Below, piece by piece: positions 1 through 8,655 of a stretch of 37,739 bases of DNA. The stretch lies in the NCBI GenBank assembly GCA_002011815.1, contig MTOV01000014.1, forward strand, positions 1-37,739, in the 5' to 3' direction. Numbering within the stretch: position 1 is the stretch's first letter; every line of letters starts with the position of its first letter. A model generated the notes under the pieces. The model ran no database searches. It was given only the letters and a program-made list of their open reading frames with translations, and had not been told where the DNA came from. This DNA comes from Nitrospirae bacterium JdFR-86 (lineage in GTDB: Bacteria; Nitrospirota; Thermodesulfovibrionia; Thermodesulfovibrionales; JdFR-86). The position numbers were made by a program, and so were the translations under genes.

Positions 1-157
1 TGTGAAAATTTCCGGGCGGCTTACTCGGTCTGCCTCCGGTAAAATTTTTTAAACTCAACCCTTCGGGTTTCAGACACAAAAAATTTTTTAACCCTCCGGC
101 ATCCCTCGCAAGCCTGAAATTTTCAAACGGGGATAAGATTTAGGATTTAGTATTTAT

Positions 158-170
158 GGGGCTCTGCCCC
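158..170. repeat. 13-nt GGGN-CTNTG-N'CCC palindrome, copy 1
   Basis: GGGGCTCTGCCCC is a perfect 4-bp hairpin with the loop CTCTG. It lies in the noncoding first 230 bases of the window, which otherwise hold AT-rich sequence with repeated TGAAATTTTCA words (about 114-124 and 252-262) and no gene I can support. Similar palindromes occur at 238-250, 4186-4200 and 9600-9612. Whether this copy terminates transcription is unclear, since no T-run follows on either strand. Confidence 0.4.
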
Positions 171-232
171 AAACCCCTTGTTACTTTTTGCTCGGTGGCA
201 CAGCCACTTTTAAAGGTTTTCAAGCGTGCATT

Positions 233-250
233 AAAAAGGGTCTGTGACCC
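233..250 (-). terminator. Rho-independent terminator after the GGDEF gene
   Basis: Read on the minus strand, GGGTC-ACA-GACCC is followed directly by TTTTT. It sits about 30 bases past the stop of the minus-strand diguanylate cyclase gene, where an intrinsic terminator is expected. The stem is only 5 bp, so strength is uncertain. Confidence 0.6.
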
Positions 251-278
251 TGAAATTTTCAGATGAGGGTATAAAGGT

Positions 279-1376
279 TTACACAGAGGGCATCAGTTCA
301 TAAGGTGTGGGGATATCGGAGAAGTAGGTCTTCAGGCAGGGCACTACCTTGTTTCGTGTTGCCTTTGCCCTGTAGAGCATCTCATCGGCTTCCTGTAAAA
401 GCCTGTGTATGTCCGAACCTTCTTTAAAAGTGGCAACCCCGAAACTTGCCGTTATGTTTATGTCCCTATCGTCCAGATGTATCTTTTTAACCTCGAGTTT
501 TTGCCTGATTCTTTCTGCCAGTTCAACAGCAGAACGGAATTTTGTGTTGCGAAGAACAATAATGAATTCCTCCCCGCCATACCTTGCAAGATAGTCGCTT
601 TTTCTTATCATTGAACGCACGGTCTCGGCTGTCTCCCTTAAAGACCTGTCACCTGCCTGGTGCCCGTATAAGTCATTTATGGTTTTGAAATGGTCAAGGT
701 CAAACATGATAACCGAAAGATGTCCTCCATGCCTCTTTACATGGGCTATGTCGTGCTCCAGATAGCTCATCAGCGCCCGTCGGTTATAACAGTTGGTAAG
801 CGGATCAGTAATCATTGCCCTCTCAAGCCTCTTTATGTTCATGGCGTTGTCAAGGGCAATCCCTAATGTCCTTACTATGATGTCCATTATCTCACTGTGA
901 TAGTAAAACATCCTTCTGCCCGGCACTAAATAAAGCCTTGCATTGCCGGATACCGTGTAGGAGAGAAGCTTGGTCACATCAAAACCGTCAGGATTATGAC
1001 CATTTTCCCCTGAATTTTTGTTGAAATAATGGACGTTAAAGTCAATTTTTTGACCTTCAAGCTCGCCCTGTATTATGTCTATAAGGGGGGTTTTATACGC
1101 ACTGGGGTCTACCCATACGTCTACAGCGTTGCCGTCTTTCAGGGCAAAACCGTAAAGTTCGTAGTTCAGAATGTCCTTCAGACACCTTGCTGTTTCGTGC
1201 AAAATGCGGTCAATGTCCCGTAACTGGTTGATTTTTAAGATATAATTGTTTAGCTTCTTGTAATCGGCTCCCATAAGCACTTTATACCGGAGCCTTGCTA
1301 CAGCCAGAATGTGGTTGATGACTCTTTTCATTTTAACTAACATCTCGAAATGCAAGTAAAGCAAATTCAATGCCAT
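279..1376 (-). CDS. GGDEF diguanylate cyclase with GAF-like N-terminal domain
   Basis: Predicted cytosolic enzyme making cyclic di-GMP from two GTP. Residues about 45-180 form a GAF-like sensory region, unassigned beyond its position and helix-strand pattern. Residues about 186-345 are a GGDEF domain with the intact signature GGEEF at 267-271. An RKSD motif at 258-261 lies exactly five residues upstream, matching the RxxD inhibitory site, so product feedback inhibition is likely. There is no signal peptide or membrane segment. Three in-frame ATGs lie near the start (1376, 1343 and 1331) and none has a good Shine-Dalgarno sequence, so the first 15 residues are uncertain. A terminator follows the stop. 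The cognate signal and the effectors are not visible here. Confidence 0.9.
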   Translation of the reverse strand: MALNLLYLHFEMLVKMKRVINHILAVARLRYKVLMGADYKKLNNYILKINQLRDIDRILHETARCLKDILNYELYGFALKDGNAVDVWVDPSAYKTPLIDIIQGELEGQKIDFNVHYFNKNSGENGHNPDGFDVTKLLSYTVSGNARLYLVPGRRMFYYHSEIMDIIVRTLGIALDNAMNIKRLERAMITDPLTNCYNRRALMSYLEHDIAHVKRHGGHLSVIMFDLDHFKTINDLYGHQAGDRSLRETAETVRSMIRKSDYLARYGGEEFIIVLRNTKFRSAVELAERIRQKLEVKKIHLDDRDINITASFGVATFKEGSDIHRLLQEADEMLYRAKATRNKVVPCLKTYFSDIPTPYELMPSV

Positions 1377-1461
1377 TGTCGATATTCGCGGTTATACAGG
1401 CTAACACCGGGTTTAATGCAGGAAATTTTTTCCTCAGGCGGGATGTTTCTGCCGGGGTCTT

Positions 1462-2247
1462 TCAGTCATTTAATTTCCGGTTTACGAACTCTTCGAGGAG
1501 TGATACTGCCTTTTTCAACTTATCGGCATTAGGCAGTGTGGATGCAAGCCTGTGGATATAGTTCCTTTCTTTGAGCATTCTGAAAGACGGCTTGAAGTTC
1601 AGGTCATAGACCCATGAAAGCTGAAGAAGTTTGAAGTCATTGAGTGTTCTGACTTCTGAGATAGAGGCTATCTGGTTTTTATAGATGTATGAAAGGACTG
1701 TTTCTGAGTATTCCGGGGTATCAGGCAGCCCAAGACCTGCTGCTGATGCCCTTTCCTCAGGAGCGCTTTCATAGTATTCGGTGAACACACGCCATATATC
1801 GAGCTTGTCTGCGTCGCGTATTAGTCTTAAAAACAGCAGGGTTTCCGGCTCATCGAGCGCAGGCAGGCTGAAGGCATTGTGGAATTTAACTGCATTTAAT
1901 ATTATGTCCTGCTCCTTTTTCGGAAGGCTGTCGAGGACTTTCTCCTCCTTAAGGACTTCTGAGCCGAGCTCGCCGTGGTTTACAGAGGTGCTGTCACGGA
2001 ATGTCCTGTATCTTGCATACTGCGGAAATCTTCCTACATCGTGAAAAAGACCGATTGTTTCGGCAAGCATGAGCATGTCTTCGCTTAATGCCTGTTCTTT
2101 GGCTATCTGAATTATGTTGCTGCATACATTATAGGTGTGCTCGACTTTGAGGTATATGTTCCTCTGGTCATCTTTATCGGATGAATAAAATGACTTTGCA
2201 TATCCAGAGAACCATTCTTTGAACTGCGTCAGGTCAGTATAATTCAT
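1462..2247 (-). CDS. HD-domain phosphohydrolase
   Basis: A 261-aa metal-dependent phosphohydrolase of the HD superfamily. Seen: H37 (KVEHTYNV), the pair H69-D70 (GLFHDVGRF), H123 (KFHN) and D145 (RDADKLD), the expected order of HD ligands. The superfamily hydrolyses nucleotides or phosphoesters; the substrate cannot be read from sequence. I place the start at the ATG at 2247 because AAGGAG stands 7 bases before it. An alternative ATG at 2292 overlaps the stop of the upstream exporter gene as ATGA and would add 15 residues. Close coupling to the LysE-type gene suggests one transcript. Confidence 0.85.
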   Translation of the reverse strand: MNYTDLTQFKEWFSGYAKSFYSSDKDDQRNIYLKVEHTYNVCSNIIQIAKEQALSEDMLMLAETIGLFHDVGRFPQYARYRTFRDSTSVNHGELGSEVLKEEKVLDSLPKKEQDIILNAVKFHNAFSLPALDEPETLLFLRLIRDADKLDIWRVFTEYYESAPEERASAAGLGLPDTPEYSETVLSYIYKNQIASISEVRTLNDFKLLQLSWVYDLNFKPSFRMLKERNYIHRLASTLPNADKLKKAVSLLEEFVNRKLND

Positions 2248-2288
2248 TTCTTTCTCCTTATTATAATCTGAAGTCTCATACAGGCGGT

Positions 2289-2915
2289 TCATTTGATAAG
2301 CAGTTTCACTGAATCCACGATAAACACACTCCCGTAAAAAAGCATCACTATTCCGCAGAAGATACTGATTTTTTTGTAAAGCCCGGCGCCGAATGTCTTG
2401 ATACCTTTATGTGAAGCCATGGATAAAAAACTCAGCCAGATGAGGTCGCAAAGCCAGTGGACTGCTGCAAATAGAACCAGTCCTGTAATCCCGAAGTCCG
2501 TGGCGCTGATAACAAGCCCAAGCCCTATTGTTGCCCACCAGAGGAGGAAATAGGGATTGCCAATACTCAAAAAGGCACCTGAATAAAAAGAAGAAGGTAT
2601 GCGCCTTTCATAGTCTTTTTTGTTTTCTCCGGGGCGGAGCAGACCTTTCCCCATAAAGAGGAGGTATATGCCTCCTGCAATGCCGACCACGATTCGCACC
2701 TGCTCAAGCTCAAAGAAACTGCCTGCGCCGAGTGAGATTAATAATATAAGAGGCAGCTCAACAACCCCATGCCCAAGAGAAAAATAAACCCCTGAAAGTT
2801 TGTTTCTGCCTCCCTGCTCAATGACCGCTGCGGTCAGGGGGCCTGGCGAAAGCACGCCTGACAGGGATATAATCACTGCTGAAAAAAGGAATATAATCAG
2901 GTTTTGTTCCATCAC
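2289..2915 (-). CDS. LysE/RhtB-family exporter
   Basis: A 208-aa inner-membrane protein with about six hydrophobic segments. The N-terminal SGVLSPGPLTAAVIEQG stretch matches the conserved first helix of LysE-type amino-acid and metabolite exporters, and a Pro-containing GNPYFLLWW segment follows in mid-protein. The family expels amino acids or similar small molecules using the proton gradient; the substrate here is unknown. GTG at 2915 and ATG at 2912 are both possible starts next to AGGAG. Its stop overlaps an upstream alternative start of the HD gene, so the two are probably cotranscribed. Confidence 0.85.
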   Translation of the reverse strand: MMEQNLIIFLFSAVIISLSGVLSPGPLTAAVIEQGGRNKLSGVYFSLGHGVVELPLILLISLGAGSFFELEQVRIVVGIAGGIYLLFMGKGLLRPGENKKDYERRIPSSFYSGAFLSIGNPYFLLWWATIGLGLVISATDFGITGLVLFAAVHWLCDLIWLSFLSMASHKGIKTFGAGLYKKISIFCGIVMLFYGSVFIVDSVKLLIK

Positions 2916-2952
2916 TCCTGTCTCTTTTCCCTTACTATAAGAACGAACCTTT

Positions 2953-4140
2953 TCATTTCAGTATAAAGTACTCGACAGCAGCTACCAGAAGCACGATGAG
3001 GACAGGAGGCATCATTTTTCTGTATATGCCTGCCATGTCGGCTTTAAAATACTCCCTTGTAAGGATAAGGCAGACGTGCACAGGTGAAAGCAGAACTCCC
3101 AGAAACCCAGAGGCGAACGCAAAGGTTACAGAGGCAACTGTGTTGCCGCCGGCAAGGCTTATAAGAAGAGGGAACGTGCTTCCGACAAATCCGATGGTAA
3201 GTCCTGTAAGTATGCCTGTGATGAAAGGCAGCATAAAGAGCATTGGAACAAGAGGTATCCCCTTTGATGAAAAATAAGCACTCAGGTTTTCTACTGCACC
3301 CGAAGTCTCCATTACACCCTTAAACAGCATCACACCGAGTATGAGGACTATAACATCAAGCGAAAACCCCTTCCTCAGCGCCCTCAATATTTCAGAGGGT
3401 CTGTACCTGTAGAAGGCAAAAAGTCCTACGGTTACGATTAAGAGTGAGATGTGGAGCTCTGTGTGGAGGACCACCACAAGGGCAAGCACACTTGCAATAG
3501 GCAGAAAGTTAAGTATTTCTTTTTTTGTTATCCTCCGGCTCTTTTTGTGTTTTTTAACCTGTCTCATGCTGAAGAGGAATCCTCCTATAGCCATTGAGAC
3601 AGCATATGCGAGGTTTGCAAGTATCAGGGTTCTGAGTTCGATTCCTGATATAGCCGAGGCAAGGAGTATTCCGGGATAAAGGGGAAGGATAAATTCCCAT
3701 GGATGCCTGAACCAGTAGTTTATGAAGCTTTTTTCCTCCGGAGTCATTCTCAAGTCCTTTGTTGATTCGTCCACCATGGGTGCTGAGAAATACGCTCCGC
3801 CGACAGATGGAAGCATTCCGATAAGAAGTGGCATGGAGACCATTACCGCTTTTCTGTTGCCGAAAATGGCTTTGGATGCATCCATCATCTCCGAGAGGAT
3901 GCGCCTTTCGCGCAGTATAAGCTCAAAGACGCGTATCAACAGAAGGGCGACTATGAGCTTGAGTGTAACGCCGTCTGTCAGTGTATCCCTGATTGTACGG
4001 GCTATGGATGCCGGAGGCATCAGATAAAGCAGGGCAAGGAACGCCGCACCAAGGAGCATAACGCGCCCGATGTTGAACTTCTTCCTCAGAAGTAAGACTA
4101 TAAGGAGGAAAGTGGCTGAAAGTCTAAATATATCGAACAT
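2953..4140 (-). CDS. DUF401-family integral membrane transporter
   Basis: A 395-aa protein with about ten hydrophobic segments, resembling the DUF401 family of putative ion-transporter-type permeases found in archaea and anaerobic bacteria. Conserved-looking stretches include GMLPSVGGAYFSAPM, FRHPWEFILPLYPG and the glycine-rich ITGILTGLTIGFVGSTFPLL, typical of paired re-entrant transport motifs. Substrate unknown. The start ATG is preceded by AGGAATAGG. It is the first gene of a minus-strand run with LysE and HD, 37 bases before the LysE gene. Family assignment is from recognition, not a search. Confidence 0.8.
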   Translation of the reverse strand: MFDIFRLSATFLLIVLLLRKKFNIGRVMLLGAAFLALLYLMPPASIARTIRDTLTDGVTLKLIVALLLIRVFELILRERRILSEMMDASKAIFGNRKAVMVSMPLLIGMLPSVGGAYFSAPMVDESTKDLRMTPEEKSFINYWFRHPWEFILPLYPGILLASAISGIELRTLILANLAYAVSMAIGGFLFSMRQVKKHKKSRRITKKEILNFLPIASVLALVVVLHTELHISLLIVTVGLFAFYRYRPSEILRALRKGFSLDVIVLILGVMLFKGVMETSGAVENLSAYFSSKGIPLVPMLFMLPFITGILTGLTIGFVGSTFPLLISLAGGNTVASVTFAFASGFLGVLLSPVHVCLILTREYFKADMAGIYRKMMPPVLIVLLVAAVEYFILK

Positions 4141-4185
4141 CCCTATTCCTTTCTGATAAGCAAGACGAATGCAAATGCTGATATA

Positions 4186-4200
4186 AGGGGACTGTGCCCT
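4186..4200. repeat. 13-nt palindrome family, diverged copy
   Basis: AGGGGACTGTGCCCT resembles the GGGN-CTNTG-N'CCC palindromes elsewhere in the window, but the fourth pair is mismatched (A against C). It lies between two divergent genes, where no terminator would be expected, which argues that these elements are not all terminators. Confidence 0.35.
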
Positions 4201-4228
4201 GACTCTTTCATTTTTTTCGTTCGATGTT

Positions 4229-4234
4229 TATAAT
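4229..4234 (+). promoter_or_regulatory. Probable -10 box of the ftsEX operon
   Basis: TATAAT is followed by only 8 bases before the ATG at 4243, and no Shine-Dalgarno sequence is present. That spacing implies a start of transcription at or next to the ATG, so the first gene would be read from a leaderless mRNA. The -35 region (TTTCAT about 17 bases upstream) is poor. Confidence 0.45.
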
Positions 4235-4242
4235 AAGTTTTA

Positions 4243-4596
4243 ATGCTTCTCGGTTTCAATACGAATGTTCCTTACAAGGGCAATATATATCATGTCCAGA
4301 CCGAGGACAACGGGGTCAACAACCCGATAATCGTCACACATCTTTACTTTAAGGGAGCAATCCTCGCCTCGAAAAAATCCGTCTATGCACATCTGCTTGT
4401 GGAAGAGGACTGGAAAGAAAAAGTAGTAGAGATGATGAAGAGTCAGCACCGCGACGTCATAAAGGAGCTTCTTGCAGGCAAATACACGGATAAACCACAA
4501 CAGGAGTTAAAAGAAGAGACTGTCTCAGAACGTGCAGACACCAAAAGAAGCCTTGAGGATATTGTTCTCGATTACATAATAAGCATTCGGAAGTAA
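4243..4596 (+). CDS. Conserved hypothetical leading the ftsEX operon
   Basis: A 117-aa soluble protein. The N-terminal half (GFNTNVPYKGNIYHVQTED, then GAILASKKSVYAHLL) is a compact beta-rich module I recall as a conserved stand-alone protein in several phyla, often with no assigned role. The C-terminal 50 residues are charged and helical (KEKVVEMMKSQHRDVIKELL). It ends 5 bases before ftsE and so is very likely in the same transcript, but nothing shows that it acts in division. No signal peptide, no catalytic motif seen. Confidence 0.75.
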   Translation: MLLGFNTNVPYKGNIYHVQTEDNGVNNPIIVTHLYFKGAILASKKSVYAHLLVEEDWKEKVVEMMKSQHRDVIKELLAGKYTDKPQQELKEETVSERADTKRSLEDIVLDYIISIRK

Positions 4597-4601
4597 GGAT
4601 T

Positions 4602-5261
4602 ATGATTCGGTTTTTCAATGTGTCCAAGTTTTATGACAATTTGACTGCCCTGCGGAACGTTACGTTTTCCATAGACAAGGGTGAGATGGCGTTCATTGCA
4701 GGTCCAAGCGGGGCAGGAAAGTCCACGCTTCTTAGGCTCGTGTATCTTGCGGAAAAGCCTGACGCAGGCAGTCTCACTGTAGACGGCATTGAGCTTGAAA
4801 ACATGAAGGAATCCGAAATCCCTTATCTTAGAAGAAAGATAGGGGTCGTGTTTCAGGACTTCAGACTGCTTAACAGAACAGTGTTTGACAACGTTGCACT
4901 TGCACTGAGGATAAGGGGAATAAGCGAGAGGGAGATAAAACCGCTTGTGTATGAAACACTAAAGATGGTGAACCTCAGGCACAAGGCAGACAGTTTTCCC
5001 TCTGCGCTGTCCGGTGGAGAACAGCAGAGGGCAGTCATAGCAAGGGCTATAGTAGCCGAGCCTACAGTATTGCTTGCGGATGAGCCCACAGGCAATCTTG
5101 ACCCGGACACTGCAGCAGGCATTATCCGCCTGTTTAAAGAGATAAATGCAAGAGGCACTACTATCGTTATCGCCACGCACAACAGGGAACTGTTTAGAAA
5201 CACAGGAAAGCGAGTCTTTACGCTTGACAGCGGAAACCTTGTCTCGCAGGGAGTAGGATAA
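4602..5261 (+). CDS. ftsE: Cell-division ABC ATPase FtsE
   Basis: A 219-aa ABC ATPase, the usual FtsE length. Walker A GPSGAGKS at 34-41, Q-loop VVFQDFRLL near 83-91, signature LSGGEQQ at 136-142 and Walker B/D-loop DEPTGNLD at 160-167 are all intact. FtsE pairs with FtsX at the division site and powers the conformational signal that activates EnvC-type regulators of peptidoglycan hydrolysis. The stop overlaps the ftsX start (TAATG), and an EnvC-like gene follows, so the identification rests on both motifs and context. Confidence 0.95.
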   Translation: MIRFFNVSKFYDNLTALRNVTFSIDKGEMAFIAGPSGAGKSTLLRLVYLAEKPDAGSLTVDGIELENMKESEIPYLRRKIGVVFQDFRLLNRTVFDNVALALRIRGISEREIKPLVYETLKMVNLRHKADSFPSALSGGEQQRAVIARAIVAEPTVLLADEPTGNLDPDTAAGIIRLFKEINARGTTIVIATHNRELFRNTGKRVFTLDSGNLVSQGVG

Positions 5262-6136
5262 TGTTTACTTCTTATCCGTTTAAAGTTGCGCTGACAGGCA
5301 TATGGAGAGAAAAGTGGATAAACTTTCTGTGCATTCTGACCATTGCTACCGGTCTGTTCCTTATAACCCTGGCAGTGCTCTTCGTGCACAACATAGAGCT
5401 TGCAACCAGAAAACTGCCTGAAAAATTCTCTATTACGGTTTTTCTGGAGGAAGGGCTTTCTTCAAAGCAAATACAGGGCATTATCAGAACCATAAAGAGC
5501 AACAGTGCAGTGAAAAAGGTCAAATACATATCAAAAGAAGATGCACTGAAGGAGTTGAAGACTTCTCTGGCGGATGCAGAGTATCTTCTTGAGGGACTGG
5601 ATGAAAACCCTCTGCCGGCAACCATAGAGCTTGGATTAAGAAGAAGCTCGGTGACAGGGGCAGCTGTTGAAAATCTGCTTGAAGAGCTAAAGTCTATAAA
5701 CGGGGTTTCAGAGGTGCAATACGGCAGAAAACTTCTCTCCGCCATTCAGACAATCAAAACGAATTCCGAGGCAATAGGATTCATACTGATAAGTGCACTG
5801 TCGGCAGGAATAGTCTTTGTATGTTACAGCACAGTCAAGATTCTCTTTTACAGGAAGAAGGATGAGATAGAGACGCTGAAACTTCTGGGTGCCACAAAGG
5901 GGTTCATAAGGGCTCCGTTTCTTATAGAAGGTGGGGTTATTGGTTTAATAGGCGGAGTTATCAGCGTGGCAGGAATGCTTTCTCTTTATTATCCCTTGTA
6001 TCAGAGGCTGACCGTTTCCATACCGCTGCTGAAGGCAGTGAGTATCCCGCTTGGAATCTTGCCTTATCCGCCGATAGCTGGTCTGGTCATAGGTGTAGTG
6101 GGCGCACTTATAGCCATAGGCAGAATAAAGTTTTAG
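5261..6136 (+). CDS. ftsX: Cell-division permease-like protein FtsX
   Basis: A 291-aa membrane protein with FtsX layout: cytosolic N-terminus, TM1 about 19-40, a 120-residue extracytoplasmic domain (about 45-165) with the family feature KFSITVFLEEGLSSKQI near its start, then TM2 about 172-192, TM3 about 222-243 and TM4 about 268-290. The GATKGFIRAPFLIEG segment before TM3 is the conserved cytosolic coupling region. It does not transport but relays FtsE ATP hydrolysis to the periplasmic partner, here most likely the EnvC-like product of the next gene. Start overlaps ftsE by one base. Confidence 0.95.
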   Translation: MFTSYPFKVALTGIWREKWINFLCILTIATGLFLITLAVLFVHNIELATRKLPEKFSITVFLEEGLSSKQIQGIIRTIKSNSAVKKVKYISKEDALKELKTSLADAEYLLEGLDENPLPATIELGLRRSSVTGAAVENLLEELKSINGVSEVQYGRKLLSAIQTIKTNSEAIGFILISALSAGIVFVCYSTVKILFYRKKDEIETLKLLGATKGFIRAPFLIEGGVIGLIGGVISVAGMLSLYYPLYQRLTVSIPLLKAVSIPLGILPYPPIAGLVIGVVGALIAIGRIKF

Positions 6137-6142
6137 CAGGAA

Positions 6143-7312
6143 ATGCGCAGCTTGAATCGCAGGAACCGGAACTTTCCAATCTTCGTTGCCCTCTTATTCA
6201 TCAGCAGTCTGCTCATCTATAACACCGTTTTTGCCAAGAACATAACAAATGTAAAAAAAGAATACAAAGAGATTCAGGAGAAGATAAAGACCCATAAGAA
6301 AAAACTTAATGAGGTTAGAAAACGCGAATACTCCACACTTGACGAGCTGGACAAAACTAACAGACAACTGAATATCGTCGAAAAGAAACTAAGGAAATAC
6401 AGAAAGAAGCTTAAGGCGACGAAAAAAGAGATAAGCACTGTTGAAGCCGAGATATCAGCATTATCGAAGAAGCTTCAAGACCGAAAGAGATGGCTTAAGC
6501 GAAGACTGCGCGCCATGTACCGCTATGGCAAATACGGCAGTATCATTCTTGTTCTTAGTGGTTCAGAAGACATTTCACAGCTTCTGAGAAGATGGAAATA
6601 TCTGGAGGCTCTCTCTGCATATGAACACAGAATGATAGAGAACTTCAGGGAGGACATTGCAGCCTTAAACAATAAAAAGTCAGAGTTAAAACAGCTTTAT
6701 GCACGGCTCAAGAAAGAGGAGAGGAGAGTCCGGCAGGCTGAAAGAGACTTAGCCATCAAAAAGAAGCGGAAGAAAGAGATTCTTGCCTCTGTGCGAAGGG
6801 AAAAGGCTACATATGAGAAGATGCTTAAGGAGCTTAAAGAAGCGTCAAAAAGGCTTTTTGAGATAATCAAAGAGGCGGAGAAGGCTGAAAAATACATTGC
6901 AAAAGGGTTTCGCAAACTTAAAGGCAAACTGCCATGGCCTGTAGAAGGCAAGATTGCTCTTCCTTACGGCACGCATAAAGACCCAAGGTTCAACACACCT
7001 GTCTTCAGAAACGGCATATATATAGCTGCAAACAGCGGGGCTATTGCAAAGGCAGTGCACAGAGGAAAGGTGGTTTTTGCCGACTGGTTTAAAGGCTACG
7101 GACAGCTTGTAATCCTGAACCACGGAGGCGGCTACCATACCCTTTATGCAAATCTGTCTGAGATTTTTTTGAAAACTGGAGATATAATAGAAAGAAAGGG
7201 AGAAATAGGCAGGGTTGGAAGTTCGAGTGTTCTGGACAGGCCCTCCCTGTATTTTGAAATAAGGTATAAAGGGAAACCTCTCGATCCTGTTCAGTGGTTA
7301 AGAAGGAGATAA
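6143..7312 (+). CDS. EnvC-like murein hydrolase activator, degenerate LytM
   Basis: A 389-aa exported protein. A hydrophobic N-terminus (about 11-31, ending VFA) acts as signal sequence; residues about 35-250 are a long charged coiled coil; about 275-385 is a LytM/peptidase M23 fold. Catalytic M23 enzymes use an HxxxD pair and an HxH motif; here the equivalent places read RNGIYIAA, HTLYANLS and LYFEIR, so zinc ligands are missing. This is the pattern of EnvC, which activates amidases instead of cutting peptidoglycan. Position right after ftsEX fits the known FtsX-EnvC coupling. No amidase gene lies nearby in this window. Confidence 0.9.
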   Translation: MRSLNRRNRNFPIFVALLFISSLLIYNTVFAKNITNVKKEYKEIQEKIKTHKKKLNEVRKREYSTLDELDKTNRQLNIVEKKLRKYRKKLKATKKEISTVEAEISALSKKLQDRKRWLKRRLRAMYRYGKYGSIILVLSGSEDISQLLRRWKYLEALSAYEHRMIENFREDIAALNNKKSELKQLYARLKKEERRVRQAERDLAIKKKRKKEILASVRREKATYEKMLKELKEASKRLFEIIKEAEKAEKYIAKGFRKLKGKLPWPVEGKIALPYGTHKDPRFNTPVFRNGIYIAANSGAIAKAVHRGKVVFADWFKGYGQLVILNHGGGYHTLYANLSEIFLKTGDIIERKGEIGRVGSSSVLDRPSLYFEIRYKGKPLDPVQWLRRR

Positions 7313-7329
7313 ACTGGAGGTTTAAGAAT

Positions 7330-8655
7330 ATGTTCGGAAGAAAGCGGTTTTTAGTACTGGTGTTTATATCCGTGCTTGCTCTGGCGGTTGTCCTTGCAGG
7401 CAGGTGGTCAATTACGGATGTAAGCGCAGAAGCTGAAACATATGAAAACCTGAAGGTCTTCACCGAGGTTCTTTCAGTTATACAGAGGAGTTATGTTGAA
7501 AAGGTAGACTCCAAGGAGCTTGTATATGACGCCATAAGAGGAATGCTTAAGTCTCTTGACCCGCATTCAGGTTTTCTCCCGCCTGATGCATACAAAGAGA
7601 TGCAGGTAGAGACCAAAGGGGAGTTCGGTGGTCTCGGCATACAGATATCAATGAGAGATGGCATTCTGACAGTGATAGCACCTATAGAGGATACTCCTGC
7701 ATGGCGGGCAGGAATAAAAGCAGGTGACAAGATAGTCAAGATTAATGGAGAGCCGACAAAAGATATGACCCTTCAGGACGCCGTCAACAAGATGCGCGGT
7801 CCTAAGGGAACTTCCGTAACCATTACGATTGTGCGTGAAGGATGGGATGAGCCTAAGGACTTCACCATCATCAGAGACATCATACGAATAAAGAGCGTGA
7901 GGTTCAAGGTCCTTGAGGATAATATCGGCTATGTGAAGATAAACCAGTTTCAGCAGAGGACTGCATCAGAGCTTGCCTCTGCACTGAAGAGCCTGTCCAA
8001 GGACGGGATTACCTCTCTTATTCTTGACCTGAGGAACAATCCAGGCGGACTTTTAAACGCTGCAGTGGATGTGACAGGTCAGTTTCTGCCCAAAAACACG
8101 CTCGTTGTTTACATCAAGGGAAGGACAGGCGAAAGAACAGAATACAGGACAAGAGGAAAGAATTCTCCTTTTAATCTGCCGATGGTAGTGCTTGTTAACC
8201 AGGGCAGTGCAAGCGCATCCGAGATAGTCGCCGGAGCACTTAAAGACTGGAAAAGAGCGGTTATACTCGGAGTGCAGACATTCGGCAAGGGCTCTGTCCA
8301 GAGCATAATCCCGCTCAGCGACGGCTCAGGGCTAAGACTTACAACTGCAAGATACTACACCCCGAAAGGAACGTCCATACAGACGAAAGGCATAACCCCT
8401 GATATCGTTGTCAAGCTGAAGGCAAAAAACGGTGAAGAACATCCGGTTATAAGGGAGAAAGACCTGAGAGGACACCTCGAAAACGATCAGGATAAAGACA
8501 AGACAAAGGAGGAGGATACAAAGCCGGAGACTGCTGTCTTCAAAGTGCCTGACGAAAAGGACGACACACAGCTTCAAAGGGCAATAGACCTTCTTAAGAC
8601 ATGGACTATTTTCAAAGAGCTGTCCGGCGTATCGAATGTCACGGCTAATCCTTGA
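7330..8655 (+). CDS. ctpA: Carboxy-terminal processing protease, S41 family
   Basis: A 441-aa exported serine protease. Order: signal anchor (about 5-23), N-terminal helical region, PDZ domain (about 95-170, starting FGGLGIQISM), and S41 catalytic domain. The GSASASEI motif supplies the catalytic serine (S295 by comparison with E. coli Tsp) and FGKGSVQ the lysine (K320), 25 residues apart as in Tsp. The acidic C-terminal tail (KDKTKEEDTKPE) is variable. I chose ATG 7330, 9 bases after GGAGG; an earlier in-frame start at 7294 would overlap the EnvC-like gene. Such proteases trim or degrade periplasmic proteins, including peptidoglycan hydrolases and their regulators. Confidence 0.93.
   Translation: MFGRKRFLVLVFISVLALAVVLAGRWSITDVSAEAETYENLKVFTEVLSVIQRSYVEKVDSKELVYDAIRGMLKSLDPHSGFLPPDAYKEMQVETKGEFGGLGIQISMRDGILTVIAPIEDTPAWRAGIKAGDKIVKINGEPTKDMTLQDAVNKMRGPKGTSVTITIVREGWDEPKDFTIIRDIIRIKSVRFKVLEDNIGYVKINQFQQRTASELASALKSLSKDGITSLILDLRNNPGGLLNAAVDVTGQFLPKNTLVVYIKGRTGERTEYRTRGKNSPFNLPMVVLVNQGSASASEIVAGALKDWKRAVILGVQTFGKGSVQSIIPLSDGSGLRLTTARYYTPKGTSIQTKGITPDIVVKLKAKNGEEHPVIREKDLRGHLENDQDKDKTKEEDTKPETAVFKVPDEKDDTQLQRAIDLLKTWTIFKELSGVSNVTANP

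Noticed and set aside
6143-7312. Active M23 endopeptidase
   Set aside because: The zinc-binding His and Asp positions of the LytM fold are replaced, so an activator role is more likely than hydrolysis.
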